From positions 41,992-105,991 of the forward strand of contig NCGD01000009.1 in NCBI GenBank assembly GCA_002281535.1: a DNA stretch of 64,000 nt, written 5' to 3'. The notes beneath the pieces were generated by a model that had not been told where the DNA came from, did not search any database, and worked only from the letters and a program-made list of their open reading frames with translations. Source of the stretch: Sphingomonas sp. 28-63-12 (GTDB lineage: Bacteria; Pseudomonadota; Alphaproteobacteria; Sphingomonadales; Sphingomonadaceae). Position numbers and translations under genes: made by a program. Below are positions 46,969-56,680 of this stretch, piece by piece. Position 1 is the stretch's first letter; every line of letters begins with the position of its first letter.

Positions 46969-47874
46969 CTAGCCGGATGTCGGACAGAGCGGCCGCAGAC
47001 GCTCGCTCAGACAATCGAGCAGCAGTTCGACCCGGGCGGGCCGTAGCGTGCCGGGCGGCGTCATCAGGTGCAGCGCCACGGGTGGTGCATGCCAGTCGGT
47101 CAGAATCGGGATCAGCGCACCGCTCGCCAGATCATGGCAGGTGATGAAATCGGGGAGCACGCCAATGCCCATGCCGAGGCGCAGCGCAGGGAGTAGCGCA
47201 TCGCCGCTATTGGCGCGCAGCGGCCCCGCCGGCCTGATCATCACGTCGGCCCCGCCCGGGCCAGTAAAGCGCCACGGACCGGCGATATTGGTGTAGGCGA
47301 GGCAGGCATGCTCGCCGAGCTGTGCCGGGTGGGTGGGGGTGCCGTAGCGAGCGAGATAGGCCGGGGCGGCGACTACATGCGCGGTAATCGGTCCCAGCCG
47401 CCGCGCCCGCAACGAGCTGTCCGGCAAATTGGCGATCCGCACCGCGATGTCAAACCCCTCGGCGACGATGTCGATCTTGGCATCGGACAAGTGCAGATCG
47501 ATCTCGATCCCCGGATGCGCGTCGATAAATGCCGCGACGAGATCGGTGAGGTACAGCAGCCCAAGGCTCATCGGCGCGGCAAGGCGGATCAGGCCGGTCG
47601 GCGCGCTGGCGGCGTCGCGCGCCGCTTCCTCCGCGGCATTGGCCTCGCCTAGCATGCGTGCGGCGCGCTCGGCCAGCGCCTTGCCGTTCTCGGTAAGGCT
47701 GAGCCGGCGCGACGTGCGATGGAACAGCGACTGGCCGAGATGCTGTTCGAGCCGAGTGATGGCCTTGGACACCGTCGCCTTCGACAGGCCGATCGCCTCG
47801 GCCGCGGCACTGAACGACCGGTGTTCGACGACGCTGGCGAAGATCGCCCAGGCTTCGAGATCCGGTAGCCGCAT
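46969..47874 (-). CDS. LysR-family transcriptional regulator
   Basis: A 301-residue LysR-type regulator: N-terminal HTH (EHRSFSAAAEAIGLSKATVS, RLEQHLGQSLFHRTSRRL) and a two-lobe periplasmic-binding-like effector domain. GAGGAG lies six bases before the ATG at 47874, which gives the standard MRLPDLEAW start; ATGs at 47895 and 47880 lack a site. It is divergent from the pirin gene and likely controls it. Confidence 0.92.
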   Translation of the reverse strand: MRLPDLEAWAIFASVVEHRSFSAAAEAIGLSKATVSKAITRLEQHLGQSLFHRTSRRLSLTENGKALAERAARMLGEANAAEEAARDAASAPTGLIRLAAPMSLGLLYLTDLVAAFIDAHPGIEIDLHLSDAKIDIVAEGFDIAVRIANLPDSSLRARRLGPITAHVVAAPAYLARYGTPTHPAQLGEHACLAYTNIAGPWRFTGPGGADVMIRPAGPLRANSGDALLPALRLGMGIGVLPDFITCHDLASGALIPILTDWHAPPVALHLMTPPGTLRPARVELLLDCLSERLRPLCPTSG

Positions 47875-47904
47875 CAACATCTCCTCGAAGCTCATGCTAA
47901 CTTA

Positions 47905-47930
47905 GGAAACGATCAGTTTCCATCGTTTCC
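47905..47930. promoter_or_regulatory. Putative LysR operator in LysR-pirin intergenic region
   Basis: A perfect 17-bp palindrome, GGAAAC-GATCA-GTTTCC (47905-47921), is followed by a further CGTTTCC half-site ending at 47927-47930. It sits between the divergent start codons, where LysR regulators normally bind. Confidence 0.5.
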
Positions 47931-47983
47931 ATTTACGCGATCAGAAAATTTCCTATTTTGGCGGCAACACAAAGGAGGTTCCC

Positions 47984-48697
47984 ATGCTGACCAGATCACG
48001 GATCGACCGGCGGCCATTCGACAGCCTTGGCCATGCCGATCATGGCTGGCTCAACGCCCGTCACCATTTCTCTTTCGCCAATTATTATGACCCCGACCGG
48101 ATGGGATGGGGCAGCATCCGGGTGTGGAACGATGATGAGATCGCCGCCAATGCGGGCTTCCCGCCGCATCCGCACCGCGACATGGAGATCATCACCTATG
48201 TGCGCACCGGCGCGATCACCCACCAGGATTCGATGGGCAATACCGGCCGCACCGGTGCCGGTGACGTCCAGGTGATGAGCGCGGGAACGGGCGTTCGCCA
48301 TTCGGAATATAATCTCGAATCCGAAACGACGACCTTGTTCCAGATCTGGATCGAGCCAAAGCGGCTGGGCGGCAGCCCGAGCTGGGGCGCCAAACCTTTC
48401 CCCAAGGATGGGCGCGCCGGCCAGTTCGTGACGTTGGCGAGCGGCTTTGCCGAGGATGTCGATGCGCTGCCGATCCGCGCCGACGCACGGCTGCTGGCCG
48501 CCACGGTCAAGGCCGGCGAGTCGATCAGCCACGACCTGGCCGATGGGCGCCATGCCTATCTGGTCCCGGCCACGGGCGTGATTGAGATCGATGGCCAGCG
48601 GATCGCAGCGCGCGATGGCGCGGCGCTGCGTGGCCCCGTCACGATTACAATGACCGCGATCGAGGAAGCCGAAATCGTCCTCGTCGATTCGGAATAA
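47984..48697 (+). CDS. Pirin family protein
   Basis: A 237-residue bicupin of the pirin (YhhW-like) family. Metal ligands lie in [16 protein letters not shown] and the later [10 protein letters not shown] segment; [20 protein letters not shown] is a family signature. Some bacterial pirins have quercetinase activity. AAAGGAGG precedes the ATG. The LysR gene is divergent, suggesting direct regulation. Confidence 0.93.
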   Translation: MLTRSRIDRRPFDSLGHADHGWLNARHHFSFANYYDPDRMGWGSIRVWNDDEIAANAGFPPHPHRDMEIITYVRTGAITHQDSMGNTGRTGAGDVQVMSAGTGVRHSEYNLESETTTLFQIWIEPKRLGGSPSWGAKPFPKDGRAGQFVTLASGFAEDVDALPIRADARLLAATVKAGESISHDLADGRHAYLVPATGVIEIDGQRIAARDGAALRGPVTITMTAIEEAEIVLVDSE

Positions 48698-48819
48698 CGC
48701 GCCCTTTCTTCAATCCCATTCCGAACCCGATCACGGGTGCGGACGGGGCGGGCACGGCTTTTCTCCAAGCACCCCCACGTGCTCGCCCCGATAACGCCTT
48801 TCATCAAGGAAGCATTGTC

Positions 48820-49422
48820 ATGTCGAAAGTTCTTGTCCTCTATTATTCCTCCTATGGCCATATCGAGCAGATGGCCGAGGCCATTGCCGAGGGTGCCCGC
48901 GCTGCCGGCGCCATCGCCGATGTCCGCCGCGTCCCGGAAACGGCCCCGCCGGCGGTAGTCGCCGCCGCCCATTTCAAGGCCGACAGCGCCCATCAGGTGA
49001 TCGGCTCGATCGAGGAACTGGCCGGCTATGATGCGATCGTGATCGGCGCCCCGACCCGCTTTGGCCGGATGCCGAGCCAGATGGCGGCATTCCTCGATCA
49101 GGCCGGCGGATTATGGATGCGCGGTGCGCTCAACGGCAAGGTCGGCGGTGCCTTTACCTCCAGCGCCACCCAGCATGGCGGCCAGGAAGTGACCTTGTTC
49201 TCGATCATCACCAATTTGCTGCATTTCGGCATGACGATCGTTGGGCTCGATTATGGCTATCAGGCCCAGATGGGCGTCGACGAGGTCAAGGGCGGATCGC
49301 CTTATGGCGCGACGACGATCGCCGACGGTGACGGCAGCCGCCAGCCAAGCGCCGCCGAGCTTGATGGCGCCCGCTATCAGGGGCGGCGCATTGCCGAAGT
49401 GGCGATCAAGCAGACCGCCTGA
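48820..49422 (+). CDS. wrbA: NAD(P)H:quinone oxidoreductase WrbA
   Basis: A 200-residue flavodoxin-like FMN enzyme that reduces quinones by two electrons. The FMN-phosphate loop is [15 protein letters not shown], the substrate-side segment [19 protein letters not shown], and [12 protein letters not shown] and [13 protein letters not shown] are diagnostic for WrbA. AAGGA precedes the start. It lies 123 bp downstream of pirin in the same direction and may share its redox-related regulation. Confidence 0.94.
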   Translation: MSKVLVLYYSSYGHIEQMAEAIAEGARAAGAIADVRRVPETAPPAVVAAAHFKADSAHQVIGSIEELAGYDAIVIGAPTRFGRMPSQMAAFLDQAGGLWMRGALNGKVGGAFTSSATQHGGQEVTLFSIITNLLHFGMTIVGLDYGYQAQMGVDEVKGGSPYGATTIADGDGSRQPSAAELDGARYQGRRIAEVAIKQTA

Positions 49423-49437
49423 CCGCATAGACCGATC

Positions 49438-50322
49438 CTAACGCAGCGGCGGCGCCTCTATGCGGGGCGTCGCCGTTGGCGTTGGTATTGGCGGCGCGGC
49501 AACCAGCGGCGGCGGTGCAATCACCGGCGGGATCGGCAGCGCCGGCAGCCTCGGCGTCACACCGGCGTTCGGGACAGCGCGGCCCGGTGCGGCAAGCAAC
49601 GGTGGCGGATTGATGGCCGGGGCCAACTCCGGCAGCTGAGGCTGGCCCGGAAAGTCGCGCCGAGCGCGGGCAAAGATCGCGCGGGCCGGGCCGGCACCGG
49701 GCGCGTCGACAGCGGTGCCGACCCAGCGCCAATGCCATGGTTCCCAGGTCACGCCTTGCGCATTGCCGGCCGGGAAGGATAGTTCGAAACCGAAATCGAT
49801 CGCGTGCGCCATCAGCCACCTACCCGCCGGCGTCCAGGCGAAACAAGCGTCGACATCGCCGCATCCCGGTGAGGGCCGGGTGCCAAAGTCGATCGCATAG
49901 CCAGTGGCATGTTCGCTATAGCCAGGCGGCCCCACCGCCCGCGCGCGTTCGGCGGCGTTGCGGCAGCGCTTCGTCGGTCCGATCTGGCTGCAGAACACCG
50001 CGCGTTGGTGGTCGATCGTGCGGTAACAGGAAACCGCCCTGATCCGCCCGGCCAAGCCCGGCGTTAGCGCAGCGGCGGAGAGCAGGCGCGCAAGATCGGC
50101 TGCCGCCTCTGGCCGCAGCCGGCAGGGAACGCCGATCGCAAAGGCCGCCGGCGCCGCGACGAGTTCGGTCGCGCTCGCCTGGCCATAGGGCAAATGGCCG
50201 AGCAGCCGGCCATCTGCGCCCACCATGATTTGCTGGCCGATGCATAATTGCTCGGTCGCGGCGCTCGCGGTCATCGGCGCCAGGGCGATTGTCGCCAGCG
50301 TGAGAGCGAATGCGTTCTTCAT
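49438..50322 (-). CDS. VanY/M15-type D-alanyl-D-alanine carboxypeptidase, exported
   Basis: A 294-residue exported peptidase: signal peptide (ALTLATIALAPMTASA), then a LAS-family carboxypeptidase core with GYSEHATGYAIDFG and WEPWHWRWV, the zinc-ligand motifs of M15 enzymes. It would trim peptidoglycan stem peptides. The last ~80 residues are Pro/Ala-rich and probably disordered. The start at 50322 is set by the signal peptide. Confidence 0.85.
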   Translation of the reverse strand: MKNAFALTLATIALAPMTASAATEQLCIGQQIMVGADGRLLGHLPYGQASATELVAAPAAFAIGVPCRLRPEAAADLARLLSAAALTPGLAGRIRAVSCYRTIDHQRAVFCSQIGPTKRCRNAAERARAVGPPGYSEHATGYAIDFGTRPSPGCGDVDACFAWTPAGRWLMAHAIDFGFELSFPAGNAQGVTWEPWHWRWVGTAVDAPGAGPARAIFARARRDFPGQPQLPELAPAINPPPLLAAPGRAVPNAGVTPRLPALPIPPVIAPPPLVAAPPIPTPTATPRIEAPPLR

Positions 50323-50384
50323 GAAGTCCCCGGCTCGATGCGCTTTTTCTGGCACGCGGGCGCGGCGAGTGGCAAGGGCATCGG

Positions 50385-51122
50385 ATGATTACAGACCATG
50401 TTCTTTTTATCGACGGCGAAGCGATCGTCATTGACAAGCCCGCCGGCCTGCCGGTCGATCCGCCACGCGACGGTGCGCTCAGCCTGGAAAACCACCTCCA
50501 GAGCCTGACCTTCGGCTTTCAGCGCTGGCCGCAGGCGGTGCACCGGCTGGATCGCGACACCAGCGGTTGCCTGCTGCTGTCACGCAATCCCAAGGCGCAC
50601 AAGCGCTTCCAGCGCGTGTTCGAGGCGGGGCTCGTCAAGAAAACTTATCTGGCGGTGCTCGATGGCATTCCGGAGGGCGAAGGCGGCCTGATCGATCTCG
50701 CGCTCGACAAGATCAGCAGCGAGGCCGATGGCTGGCGGATGATTGGCAGCCCCAAGGGCAAGCCGTCGCGCACGCATTGGCGGTTGCTGCGCGTAATCGG
50801 TGCGCAGTCACTGGTCGAGTTCTCGCCCGAAACCGGCCGTACCCATCAGATTCGCGTCCATGCCGCCGAAGCGCTGGGCGCACCGGTGGCGGGCGATCCG
50901 GTTTATGGTCAGCTCTTTGGTCGCAAGGGAGCACACGGGCTGCTGCTCCACGCCGCGGCGCTGATCGTGCCGCGCGAAGGGAAGCCCGATGTCATCGCAG
51001 AGGCGCCAATGCCCGATCGCTTCATCGCCGCCGGCTTTGGTCCGGCCGCCCCAATCGACGCCGAGCCGATGGCCGATCTCAAGGCGACGCCGATGCCGGA
51101 TGCCGAGCCGAGCGATGGCTGA
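50385..51122 (+). CDS. RluA-family RNA pseudouridine synthase
   Basis: A 245-residue pseudouridine synthase. The catalytic aspartate is in AVHRLDRDTSG, preceded by VIDKPAGLPV; the RLD-type core continues with KTYLAVLDG and ETGRTHQIRVH. No S4 domain is present, so it resembles the RluA/TruC class that modifies rRNA or tRNA. It overlaps the ArfB gene by 8 bp. Confidence 0.9.
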   Translation: MITDHVLFIDGEAIVIDKPAGLPVDPPRDGALSLENHLQSLTFGFQRWPQAVHRLDRDTSGCLLLSRNPKAHKRFQRVFEAGLVKKTYLAVLDGIPEGEGGLIDLALDKISSEADGWRMIGSPKGKPSRTHWRLLRVIGAQSLVEFSPETGRTHQIRVHAAEALGAPVAGDPVYGQLFGRKGAHGLLLHAAALIVPREGKPDVIAEAPMPDRFIAAGFGPAAPIDAEPMADLKATPMPDAEPSDG

Positions 51123-51522
51123 TTACGTCCTCCCCGAAAGCGCGATCGAGGAGGAGCGTTTCCTGGCCGCATCGGGGCCGGGCGGACAGAATGTCAACAA
51201 GGTGGCGACGGCGGTGCAGTTGCGCGTCGATGTGTTCAAGCTCGGCCTGTCCCTCGATGTCTATCAGCGGCTGAAGACGCTCGCCGGCAGCAAGATGACG
51301 ATTGCGGGCGAACTCGTCATCACCGCGCGCAAATTCCGTACCCAGGATGCCAACCGCACCGACGCCCGCGCCCGCCTGTCCGACCTGATCGGCAAGGCGC
51401 ATGATCGGCCGGTGCGCCGTGTAAAGACCAAGCCGAGCAAGGCCGCCAAGGCACGCCGCGTCGATGCTAAAAAGGGGCGGAGCGAAATCAAGGCTGGGCG
51501 GGGCCGCGTTTCGCTGGATTGA
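51115..51522 (+). CDS. arfB: Ribosome-rescue hydrolase ArfB (YaeJ)
   Basis: A 135-residue codon-independent peptidyl-tRNA hydrolase that frees stalled ribosomes. The catalytic GGQ is at 23-25 in SGPGGQNVNKV, and the C-terminal tail is rich in Lys and Arg (KTKPSKAAKARRVDAKKGRS), as needed to enter the empty mRNA channel. The start at 51115 overlaps the pseudouridine-synthase stop, so the two are coupled. Confidence 0.93.
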   Translation: MADYVLPESAIEEERFLAASGPGGQNVNKVATAVQLRVDVFKLGLSLDVYQRLKTLAGSKMTIAGELVITARKFRTQDANRTDARARLSDLIGKAHDRPVRRVKTKPSKAAKARRVDAKKGRSEIKAGRGRVSLD

Positions 51523-51523
51523 T

Positions 51524-51558
51524 CCTTGCCCCTTGCCCCTTGCCCCCTACCCCTTGCC
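51524..51558. repeat. Short tandem heptamer repeat
   Basis: Five consecutive 7-bp units: CCTTGCC three times, one CCCTACC variant, then CCTTGCC. It lies immediately after the arfB stop, upstream of the sulfoxide reductase gene. Confidence 0.85.
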
Positions 51559-51605
51559 AAGGTGCCGGGCCGACGCCACCTGTCCGGCGTCATCAGGAGC
51601 TTGCC

Positions 51606-52085
51606 ATGTACGCCTTCACCGTCGACACCAGCGCCAAGGCCGAATTATACCGCGATCTGCTGTCGGCGCTTGATGCGCTGACTGCCGACGAGCCCGACGC
51701 GATTGCCAACATGGCCAATGCGGCAGCGCTGATCTGGCAATATCTGCCTGATCTCAACTGGGCCGGCTTTTACCGGCTGGCGGCGGGCGAACTGGTGCTC
51801 GGGCCGTTCCAGGGCAAGCCCGCCTGTATTCGCATCGCGATCGGCAGCGGCGTATGCGGTGCGGCAGCAGCGACGTTAACGACGCAGCGAGTTGATGACG
51901 TTCATGGCTTTCCCGGCCACATCGCCTGCGATGCCGATAGCCGATCCGAGCTGGTCGTGCCGATCCAGCGTGATGGCGTCTTGCTGGGGGTGCTCGATCT
52001 CGACAGCCCGATCGCAGCGCGGTTCGACGCGGTTGACGCCGCTGGGGTCGAAGCGCTGGCCGGTCTGCTCTCTGCGCGCATCTGA
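51606..52085 (+). CDS. Free methionine-(R)-sulfoxide reductase (GAF domain)
   Basis: A 159-residue GAF protein of the fRMsr type, which reduces free Met-R-sulfoxide using thioredoxin. All three family cysteines are present: GKPACIRI, GSGVCGAAA and HIACDADSRSE. LNWAGFYR and FDAVDAAGVEALAGLL are also standard. TCAGGAGC precedes the ATG. Confidence 0.92.
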   Translation: MYAFTVDTSAKAELYRDLLSALDALTADEPDAIANMANAAALIWQYLPDLNWAGFYRLAAGELVLGPFQGKPACIRIAIGSGVCGAAAATLTTQRVDDVHGFPGHIACDADSRSELVVPIQRDGVLLGVLDLDSPIAARFDAVDAAGVEALAGLLSARI

Positions 52086-52208
52086 CCCGAACTGGGACAG
52101 TGGCTTAGGTGGCGGAAATCAGCCGAAATTGGTAACAAGACCGTTAAGGATTTGGGATCGCATCGGCTTGGGCAATCGCCCGGCGCGCGACCCGGCGGAG
52201 AGTTAACC

Positions 52209-53123
52209 ATGCGAACCCCCATCATCGTGTCGCTTGCCGCATCGGCGATCCTGCTCGTCGGGCCTGCCAGTGCGCAGCGAATCGGGCGCGGCCAGATGAT
52301 CGCGCCGCAAATCGCGGTGCCGCCAAGCGGGCCACAGGGCGGGCCACAGAACGGGCCGTCAACCTATCTGCCGCAGCAGGGTGTCGGCCAATCGGGTTTG
52401 CCGCCGATGCGGACGTCGCGCGCATCCGGCCCGATGCAGCGCCTGCCGATGCCCCGTTTGCAGGGACAGCGCTGGGGTGGGCAAATTGGCGGTCGCTGGA
52501 TCGGCGGCGTCCAGGCACCCGGCGGCTGGGGGGGCTATCGGCGCCCGGGGCGCGGCTTTGCGCTGCCGCGCTATTGGATCGCGCCGAGCTTCTTCATTGG
52601 CAATTATGCCAGTTATGGCCTCGCGCCGCCGCCTTCTGGCTATAGCTGGTCGCGCTATTATGACGATGCGGTGCTGATCGATGGCAGCGGCCGGGTCTAT
52701 GACAGTGTCAGCGGTATCGGCTGGGAAGGGCAGGATCGCAGCGATGATGATCGCTATGATGATGGCAGCCGCGATCATCGTCGCGACGATCGACGCGATG
52801 ATGATCGGCGCTATCGCGATCCACCCCCGCCTTATGGCGCGCCTTATGCCGCTCCCTATCCGCCGGCCTACCCCTCTGCGGCGCCAGTCGTGCAGCCGCT
52901 CTACCCGCATGGCTATACCCAGAGTTGGTCGGCCGGCAGCAGCTATTATTATCCCGGCGGCGTGACCACCACGATCACCGTCCAGCAGGCGCCGGTAGTC
53001 ACGACCACGGTGACCGAATATGTCGAGGAAACGGTTTATCGACCGCCGGTTCGCCGCGCCTATCGCAAGCCGGTGCGTAAATGGCACGCCAAGCCGAAGT
53101 GCAGTTGTACCTGCGGCTGCTGA
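52209..53123 (+). CDS. RcnB-like periplasmic protein with cysteine-rich tail
   Basis: A 304-residue exported protein. It has a signal peptide (IIVSLAASAILLVGPASAQ), a Gln/Gly/Pro-rich spacer, a RcnB-type motif APPPSGYSWSRYYDDAVLID around residues 140-160, and an Asp/Arg-rich stretch. RcnB proteins help control nickel/cobalt export; this member is longer and ends in a Lys/Arg-rich segment plus KPKCSCTCGC, which could bind metal. The cysteine tail is the unusual part. It is a single gene. Confidence 0.8.
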   Translation: MRTPIIVSLAASAILLVGPASAQRIGRGQMIAPQIAVPPSGPQGGPQNGPSTYLPQQGVGQSGLPPMRTSRASGPMQRLPMPRLQGQRWGGQIGGRWIGGVQAPGGWGGYRRPGRGFALPRYWIAPSFFIGNYASYGLAPPPSGYSWSRYYDDAVLIDGSGRVYDSVSGIGWEGQDRSDDDRYDDGSRDHRRDDRRDDDRRYRDPPPPYGAPYAAPYPPAYPSAAPVVQPLYPHGYTQSWSAGSSYYYPGGVTTTITVQQAPVVTTTVTEYVEETVYRPPVRRAYRKPVRKWHAKPKCSCTCGC

Positions 53124-53201
53124 TCAGGCCGCGCGGCGAGGGGGCCTGTTGACCCTGTGGTCGCCAGGCAATGATGCGGTATTCCCTGCTCCAAACCCGG
53201 C

Positions 53202-54494
53202 CTATGGCCGCGGTGCAGGCCCGGCCAGCGTAGGCAGGCTCTCCGCGCCGCCGGCACCGACCGCCGCGACCGCGAACAGATTGTCGTCGATCGAGGTATT
53301 AACCAAGGTGAGCCCTGTGTCGGTCACGTCCTGGCGGCCGGTCCAGCGGGTGCCATCGGTACGCCGCCAATAGACACGGTAGCCCGTGGCGCCTTTGACC
53401 GGTGCCCATTTCACCACCGTGTCGAACGACAGCGCGCCGTTGATCGTCACCGCTTTGGGCGCCGCCGGCGCGCTTGCAAAACGGCGGATCGCGGCGATGT
53501 TGATCGCCGTCACCTTGGCGAGATAGCGAAAATCCATCCTGTCGACGGTGTCGCCATAGACGATGCCGTTCTCGGTGCGCAGATCCTGATGCTGTTGCGT
53601 CCAGTTTTCCGCGCCGACCGAAAAGCGCACCGCCGGATAGCCCAGCTTCAAAAACGGCTCATGATCGCCGCCGCGCCCGAACCGGTCGGGCCGCCGGTCC
53701 ATGAAAACGTCGAGCCCGCCCGGAATGGTTGTGGCGATGTCGTCGATCGTCTTGGCGAGCGCGCGGCTGGGGCCGTCATCCTCGCCGCCATTGCCACGCC
53801 GCGCCATTTGGCCGGGCAAATCCTCCGAGGCGCGAATGCCTTCCGAAAACACCCGGACACGGTCTGCCACGCGGATGCCATTCTGCCCCATCGTGTTGCC
53901 GACGATATCGTTATTGAGCATGGCGGATATTTCCCAGCCCCGCTCCCTGGCGGTCTCGGCGAGCAACTGCCCGCCCCACAGGCCCTGTTCCTCGCCGGAG
54001 AAGATTGCATAGACGATCGTCGCCTCGAACTTTTCCTTGGAGAGGATGCGCGCGGCCTCCATCACCAGCGCCACGCCCGAGCCATCGTCATTCGCGCCTG
54101 GTGCATCCTTGGTCACGTCGAGCGTGTCGCTGCCACGGCTGTCGATATGCGCGCCGACGATGACGACGCGGTTGGGGTCGCGGCCCCATTGCACGCCGAG
54201 CACGTCGATCACCTCAACGCCGTTCGGCGCGCGCGGGCCGGTGAAGGTCCGGCCAATCCGCTGGACCTGCATGCATTTGCACGCCTCACCCAGCTTATCG
54301 AGCTCGTCCGCCGCCCAAGCCCGCGCCGCACCGATACCGCGGACCGGGTCGGTTGGGGAGGACAGTGTGTTGCGCGTTCCAAACGAGACGAGCTTTTCAA
54401 CCGTCGCCTTGAGCCGGACCGGATCGGGCTTGTCGCCGGCAAGCGCGGGGGTGGCGACGCTGAGCATCGCTGCAGCAAGTATAATCTTGATCAT
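53202..54494 (-). CDS. Secreted M28 family zinc peptidase with C-terminal FnIII-like domain
   Basis: A 430-residue exported aminopeptidase-type enzyme with a signal peptide (IILAAAMLSVATPALA). Zinc-site motifs are VIVGAHIDSRG, PGANDDGSGVALVME and FSGEEQGLWGG. After the catalytic part, about residues 345-425 form a beta-rich fibronectin type III-like module (VVKWAPVKGATGYRVYW). It is probably periplasmic or extracellular. Confidence 0.9.
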   Translation of the reverse strand: MIKIILAAAMLSVATPALAGDKPDPVRLKATVEKLVSFGTRNTLSSPTDPVRGIGAARAWAADELDKLGEACKCMQVQRIGRTFTGPRAPNGVEVIDVLGVQWGRDPNRVVIVGAHIDSRGSDTLDVTKDAPGANDDGSGVALVMEAARILSKEKFEATIVYAIFSGEEQGLWGGQLLAETARERGWEISAMLNNDIVGNTMGQNGIRVADRVRVFSEGIRASEDLPGQMARRGNGGEDDGPSRALAKTIDDIATTIPGGLDVFMDRRPDRFGRGGDHEPFLKLGYPAVRFSVGAENWTQQHQDLRTENGIVYGDTVDRMDFRYLAKVTAINIAAIRRFASAPAAPKAVTINGALSFDTVVKWAPVKGATGYRVYWRRTDGTRWTGRQDVTDTGLTLVNTSIDDNLFAVAAVGAGGAESLPTLAGPAPRP

Positions 54495-54535
54495 ACCTTT
54501 ATCGTGCCGCGTCCGGGGTCGGGGAGCAAGCGCCG

Positions 54536-54991
54536 TCAGCTCAACCGATCGATCGCAGCAGCGTTGAGCCCGCCCGGCACGATCATCAGCGGAATTGGCA
54601 GCGCGCCGGCATCCGATCCGGCGAAATGAGTGACGAGCGGGCCCGGTGCGCCGTGCGGGGCGGCCGCGAGCACCAACGCGGCGATTTCAGGATTGCCGGC
54701 GATCACGTCGCGAATCACCTTGCTGGCATCGCCCTGGCGCACGGTAATGATCGGCTTCAGCCCCGATTCCTCGATCAGCGTGCCGGCGGCGCCAGCGACC
54801 AAAGCTTCGGCATGCTGTCGGGCTTCTTCCTCGATCGTCGCCTGGACCCCACCCCAGGGTACGAACTCGGCGGCCGGCACCAACGCCAGGATTTCCACCC
54901 CGCCGCCGGTCTTCACGGCGCGGCGCGCGGCAAAGCGCAGCGCGGTTTCGGCTTCGGGCGTCTCATCGATCACCACCAGATAGATCCGCAT
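54536..54991 (-). CDS. Universal stress protein (UspA family)
   Basis: A 151-residue Usp-fold protein. It begins IYLVVIDETPEAETALRFAA and ends near VTHFAGSDAGALPIPLMIVP. The usual ATP-binding GXXG-9-G pattern is only partly kept, so nucleotide binding is uncertain. It is divergent from the E2 gene of pyruvate dehydrogenase. Confidence 0.87.
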   Translation of the reverse strand: MRIYLVVIDETPEAETALRFAARRAVKTGGGVEILALVPAAEFVPWGGVQATIEEEARQHAEALVAGAAGTLIEESGLKPIITVRQGDASKVIRDVIAGNPEIAALVLAAAPHGAPGPLVTHFAGSDAGALPIPLMIVPGGLNAAAIDRLS

Positions 54992-55125
54992 GGCCGCTCT
55001 CCCGTGCCTGTTTTGACGCTAAGGTGGGCTGCGTGGGGCCGCCGTGCAAGGGTTGGTCTTGACCCGGCGCTTCGGATGGCGAAGGAAACCCGCACCCCCA
55101 GGACTCGCGCAAGGACGCCGCTTTC

Positions 55126-56445
55126 ATGCCGATCGAGATCAAGATGCCCGCCCTCTCCCCGACAATGGAGGAAGGCACCCTTGCAAAATGGCTGATCAAG
55201 GAGGGCGACACCGTGTCGTCGGGGGATTTGATGGCCGAGATCGAGACCGACAAGGCAACGATGGAATTCGAAGCCGTCGATGAAGGCGTGATTAGCCAGA
55301 TACTGGTGGCTGAGGGCACTGACAACGTAAAGGTCGGCACGGTCATTGCGCTGCTGCTGCAGGAAGGCGAATCGGCTGATTCGAAGCCCGCAACTGCCGC
55401 GCCAGTCGCTCCACCAGCCGCCCCACCGGCCAGCGCAGCGCCCGCCGACAAGCCGGTGGCCCCTGCAATGGAGAGAGAGAAGGCAGTGCCGCCACCCAAA
55501 CCCGCCGCCGCTGGCGATCGGATCAAGGCCAGCCCGCTCGCCCGCCGGCTCGCGGCAGAAAAAAGCATCGATCTGGCTGCTTTGGCCGGATCTGGCCCGA
55601 ATGGCCGGATCATCAAGGCCGATATCGATTCGGCGCGCCCGGCTGTGGCCGCTGGTGCAGCCGCCGTCGCGGCTTCGGCAGAGGCCGCCGCGGCGACACC
55701 TTCCGCCCCGCCCGCGCCCGCCCGCCCCCCCGCGCCGGTTGCCTGGGACGATACGATTCCGCACACGATCGAGAAGCTCTCGAACATGCGCAAGACCATC
55801 GCCCGTCGGCTGACCGAAGCGAAATCGACGATTCCGCATATCTATCTGACGGTCGATATCCGGCTCGACGCGCTACTGAAGCTGCGTGGTGAACTCAACA
55901 AGGCGCTCGAATCGCGGGGCGTGAAGCTGTCGGTCAACGATCTGCTGATCAAGGCGCTGGGCGCCGCGCTGGTCCAGGTGCCTAAGTGCAATGTTACTTT
56001 CCTTGGCGACCAGCTGGTTTCCTATAGCCGCGCCGATATTGCGGTCGCGGTCTCGATCCCCGGCGGACTGATCACCCCGATCATCAAGGATGCAGCGGGC
56101 AAGAGCGTTTCGGCTATCGCTACCGAGATGAAGGACCTCGCCCAACGTGCCAAGGACGGCAAGCTTCAGCCGGCCGAATATCAGGGCGGCACGGCATCAA
56201 TTTCCAATATGGGGATGTTCGGGATCAAGGCGTTCGATGCCGTGATCAATCCGCCACAGGGCATGATTCTCGCGGTCGGCGCGGGCGAACAGCGACCCTA
56301 TGTGATCGACGGTGGGCTTGGCATCGCCACGGTAATGTCGGTGACGGGCAGCTTCGATCACCGTGCGATCGACGGGGCTGACGGTGCGCAGCTGATGCAG
56401 GCGATCAAGGCGCTCGTCGAAACCCCGCTTGGTCTGCTTGCCTGA
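55126..56445 (+). CDS. pdhC: Pyruvate dehydrogenase E2 (dihydrolipoamide acetyltransferase)
   Basis: A 439-residue acyltransferase core of the pyruvate dehydrogenase complex. It has one lipoyl domain with Lys43 in [12 protein letters not shown], an Ala/Pro linker, a peripheral subunit-binding domain ([19 protein letters not shown]), and a catalytic domain with [16 protein letters not shown]. The subtype resembles the E2 of alphaproteobacteria and mitochondria. The E1 genes are absent here. E3 is encoded four genes downstream. Confidence 0.93.
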   Translation: MPIEIKMPALSPTMEEGTLAKWLIKEGDTVSSGDLMAEIETDKATMEFEAVDEGVISQILVAEGTDNVKVGTVIALLLQEGESADSKPATAAPVAPPAAPPASAAPADKPVAPAMEREKAVPPPKPAAAGDRIKASPLARRLAAEKSIDLAALAGSGPNGRIIKADIDSARPAVAAGAAAVAASAEAAAATPSAPPAPARPPAPVAWDDTIPHTIEKLSNMRKTIARRLTEAKSTIPHIYLTVDIRLDALLKLRGELNKALESRGVKLSVNDLLIKALGAALVQVPKCNVTFLGDQLVSYSRADIAVAVSIPGGLITPIIKDAAGKSVSAIATEMKDLAQRAKDGKLQPAEYQGGTASISNMGMFGIKAFDAVINPPQGMILAVGAGEQRPYVIDGGLGIATVMSVTGSFDHRAIDGADGAQLMQAIKALVETPLGLLA

Positions 56446-56455
56446 GGCGCGCGCC

Positions 56456-56680
56456 ATGCGGTTTGCGGTGGAGCTGATGCATGTCGCGCTGGGCATCGTT
56501 GCCGCGTTGGTGATTGCAGCGGCGGCGGCATGGGCCGTGCCGCTTGCCCATCGGGAAATCTGGCTGGTCGATTATGTCGCGATCATCTTCATCATTGCGA
56601 TGGGCTATCGGCCATTGCGCGAAGCTTGGGCGGCGGACCGTGCCGCCGACAGGGCAGGACGGACAGGAGAACAGTCATGA
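56456..56680 (+). CDS. Small hypothetical membrane protein
   Basis: A 74-residue protein that I do not recognise. It has two hydrophobic helices, HVALGIVAALVIAAAAAWAV and VDYVAIIFIIAMGY, and a charged tail rich in Arg, Asp and Ala. It lies 10 bp after E2 and its end overlaps the next start (ATGA), so it is part of the same transcript. Confidence 0.6.
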   Translation: MRFAVELMHVALGIVAALVIAAAAAWAVPLAHREIWLVDYVAIIFIIAMGYRPLREAWAADRAADRAGRTGEQS

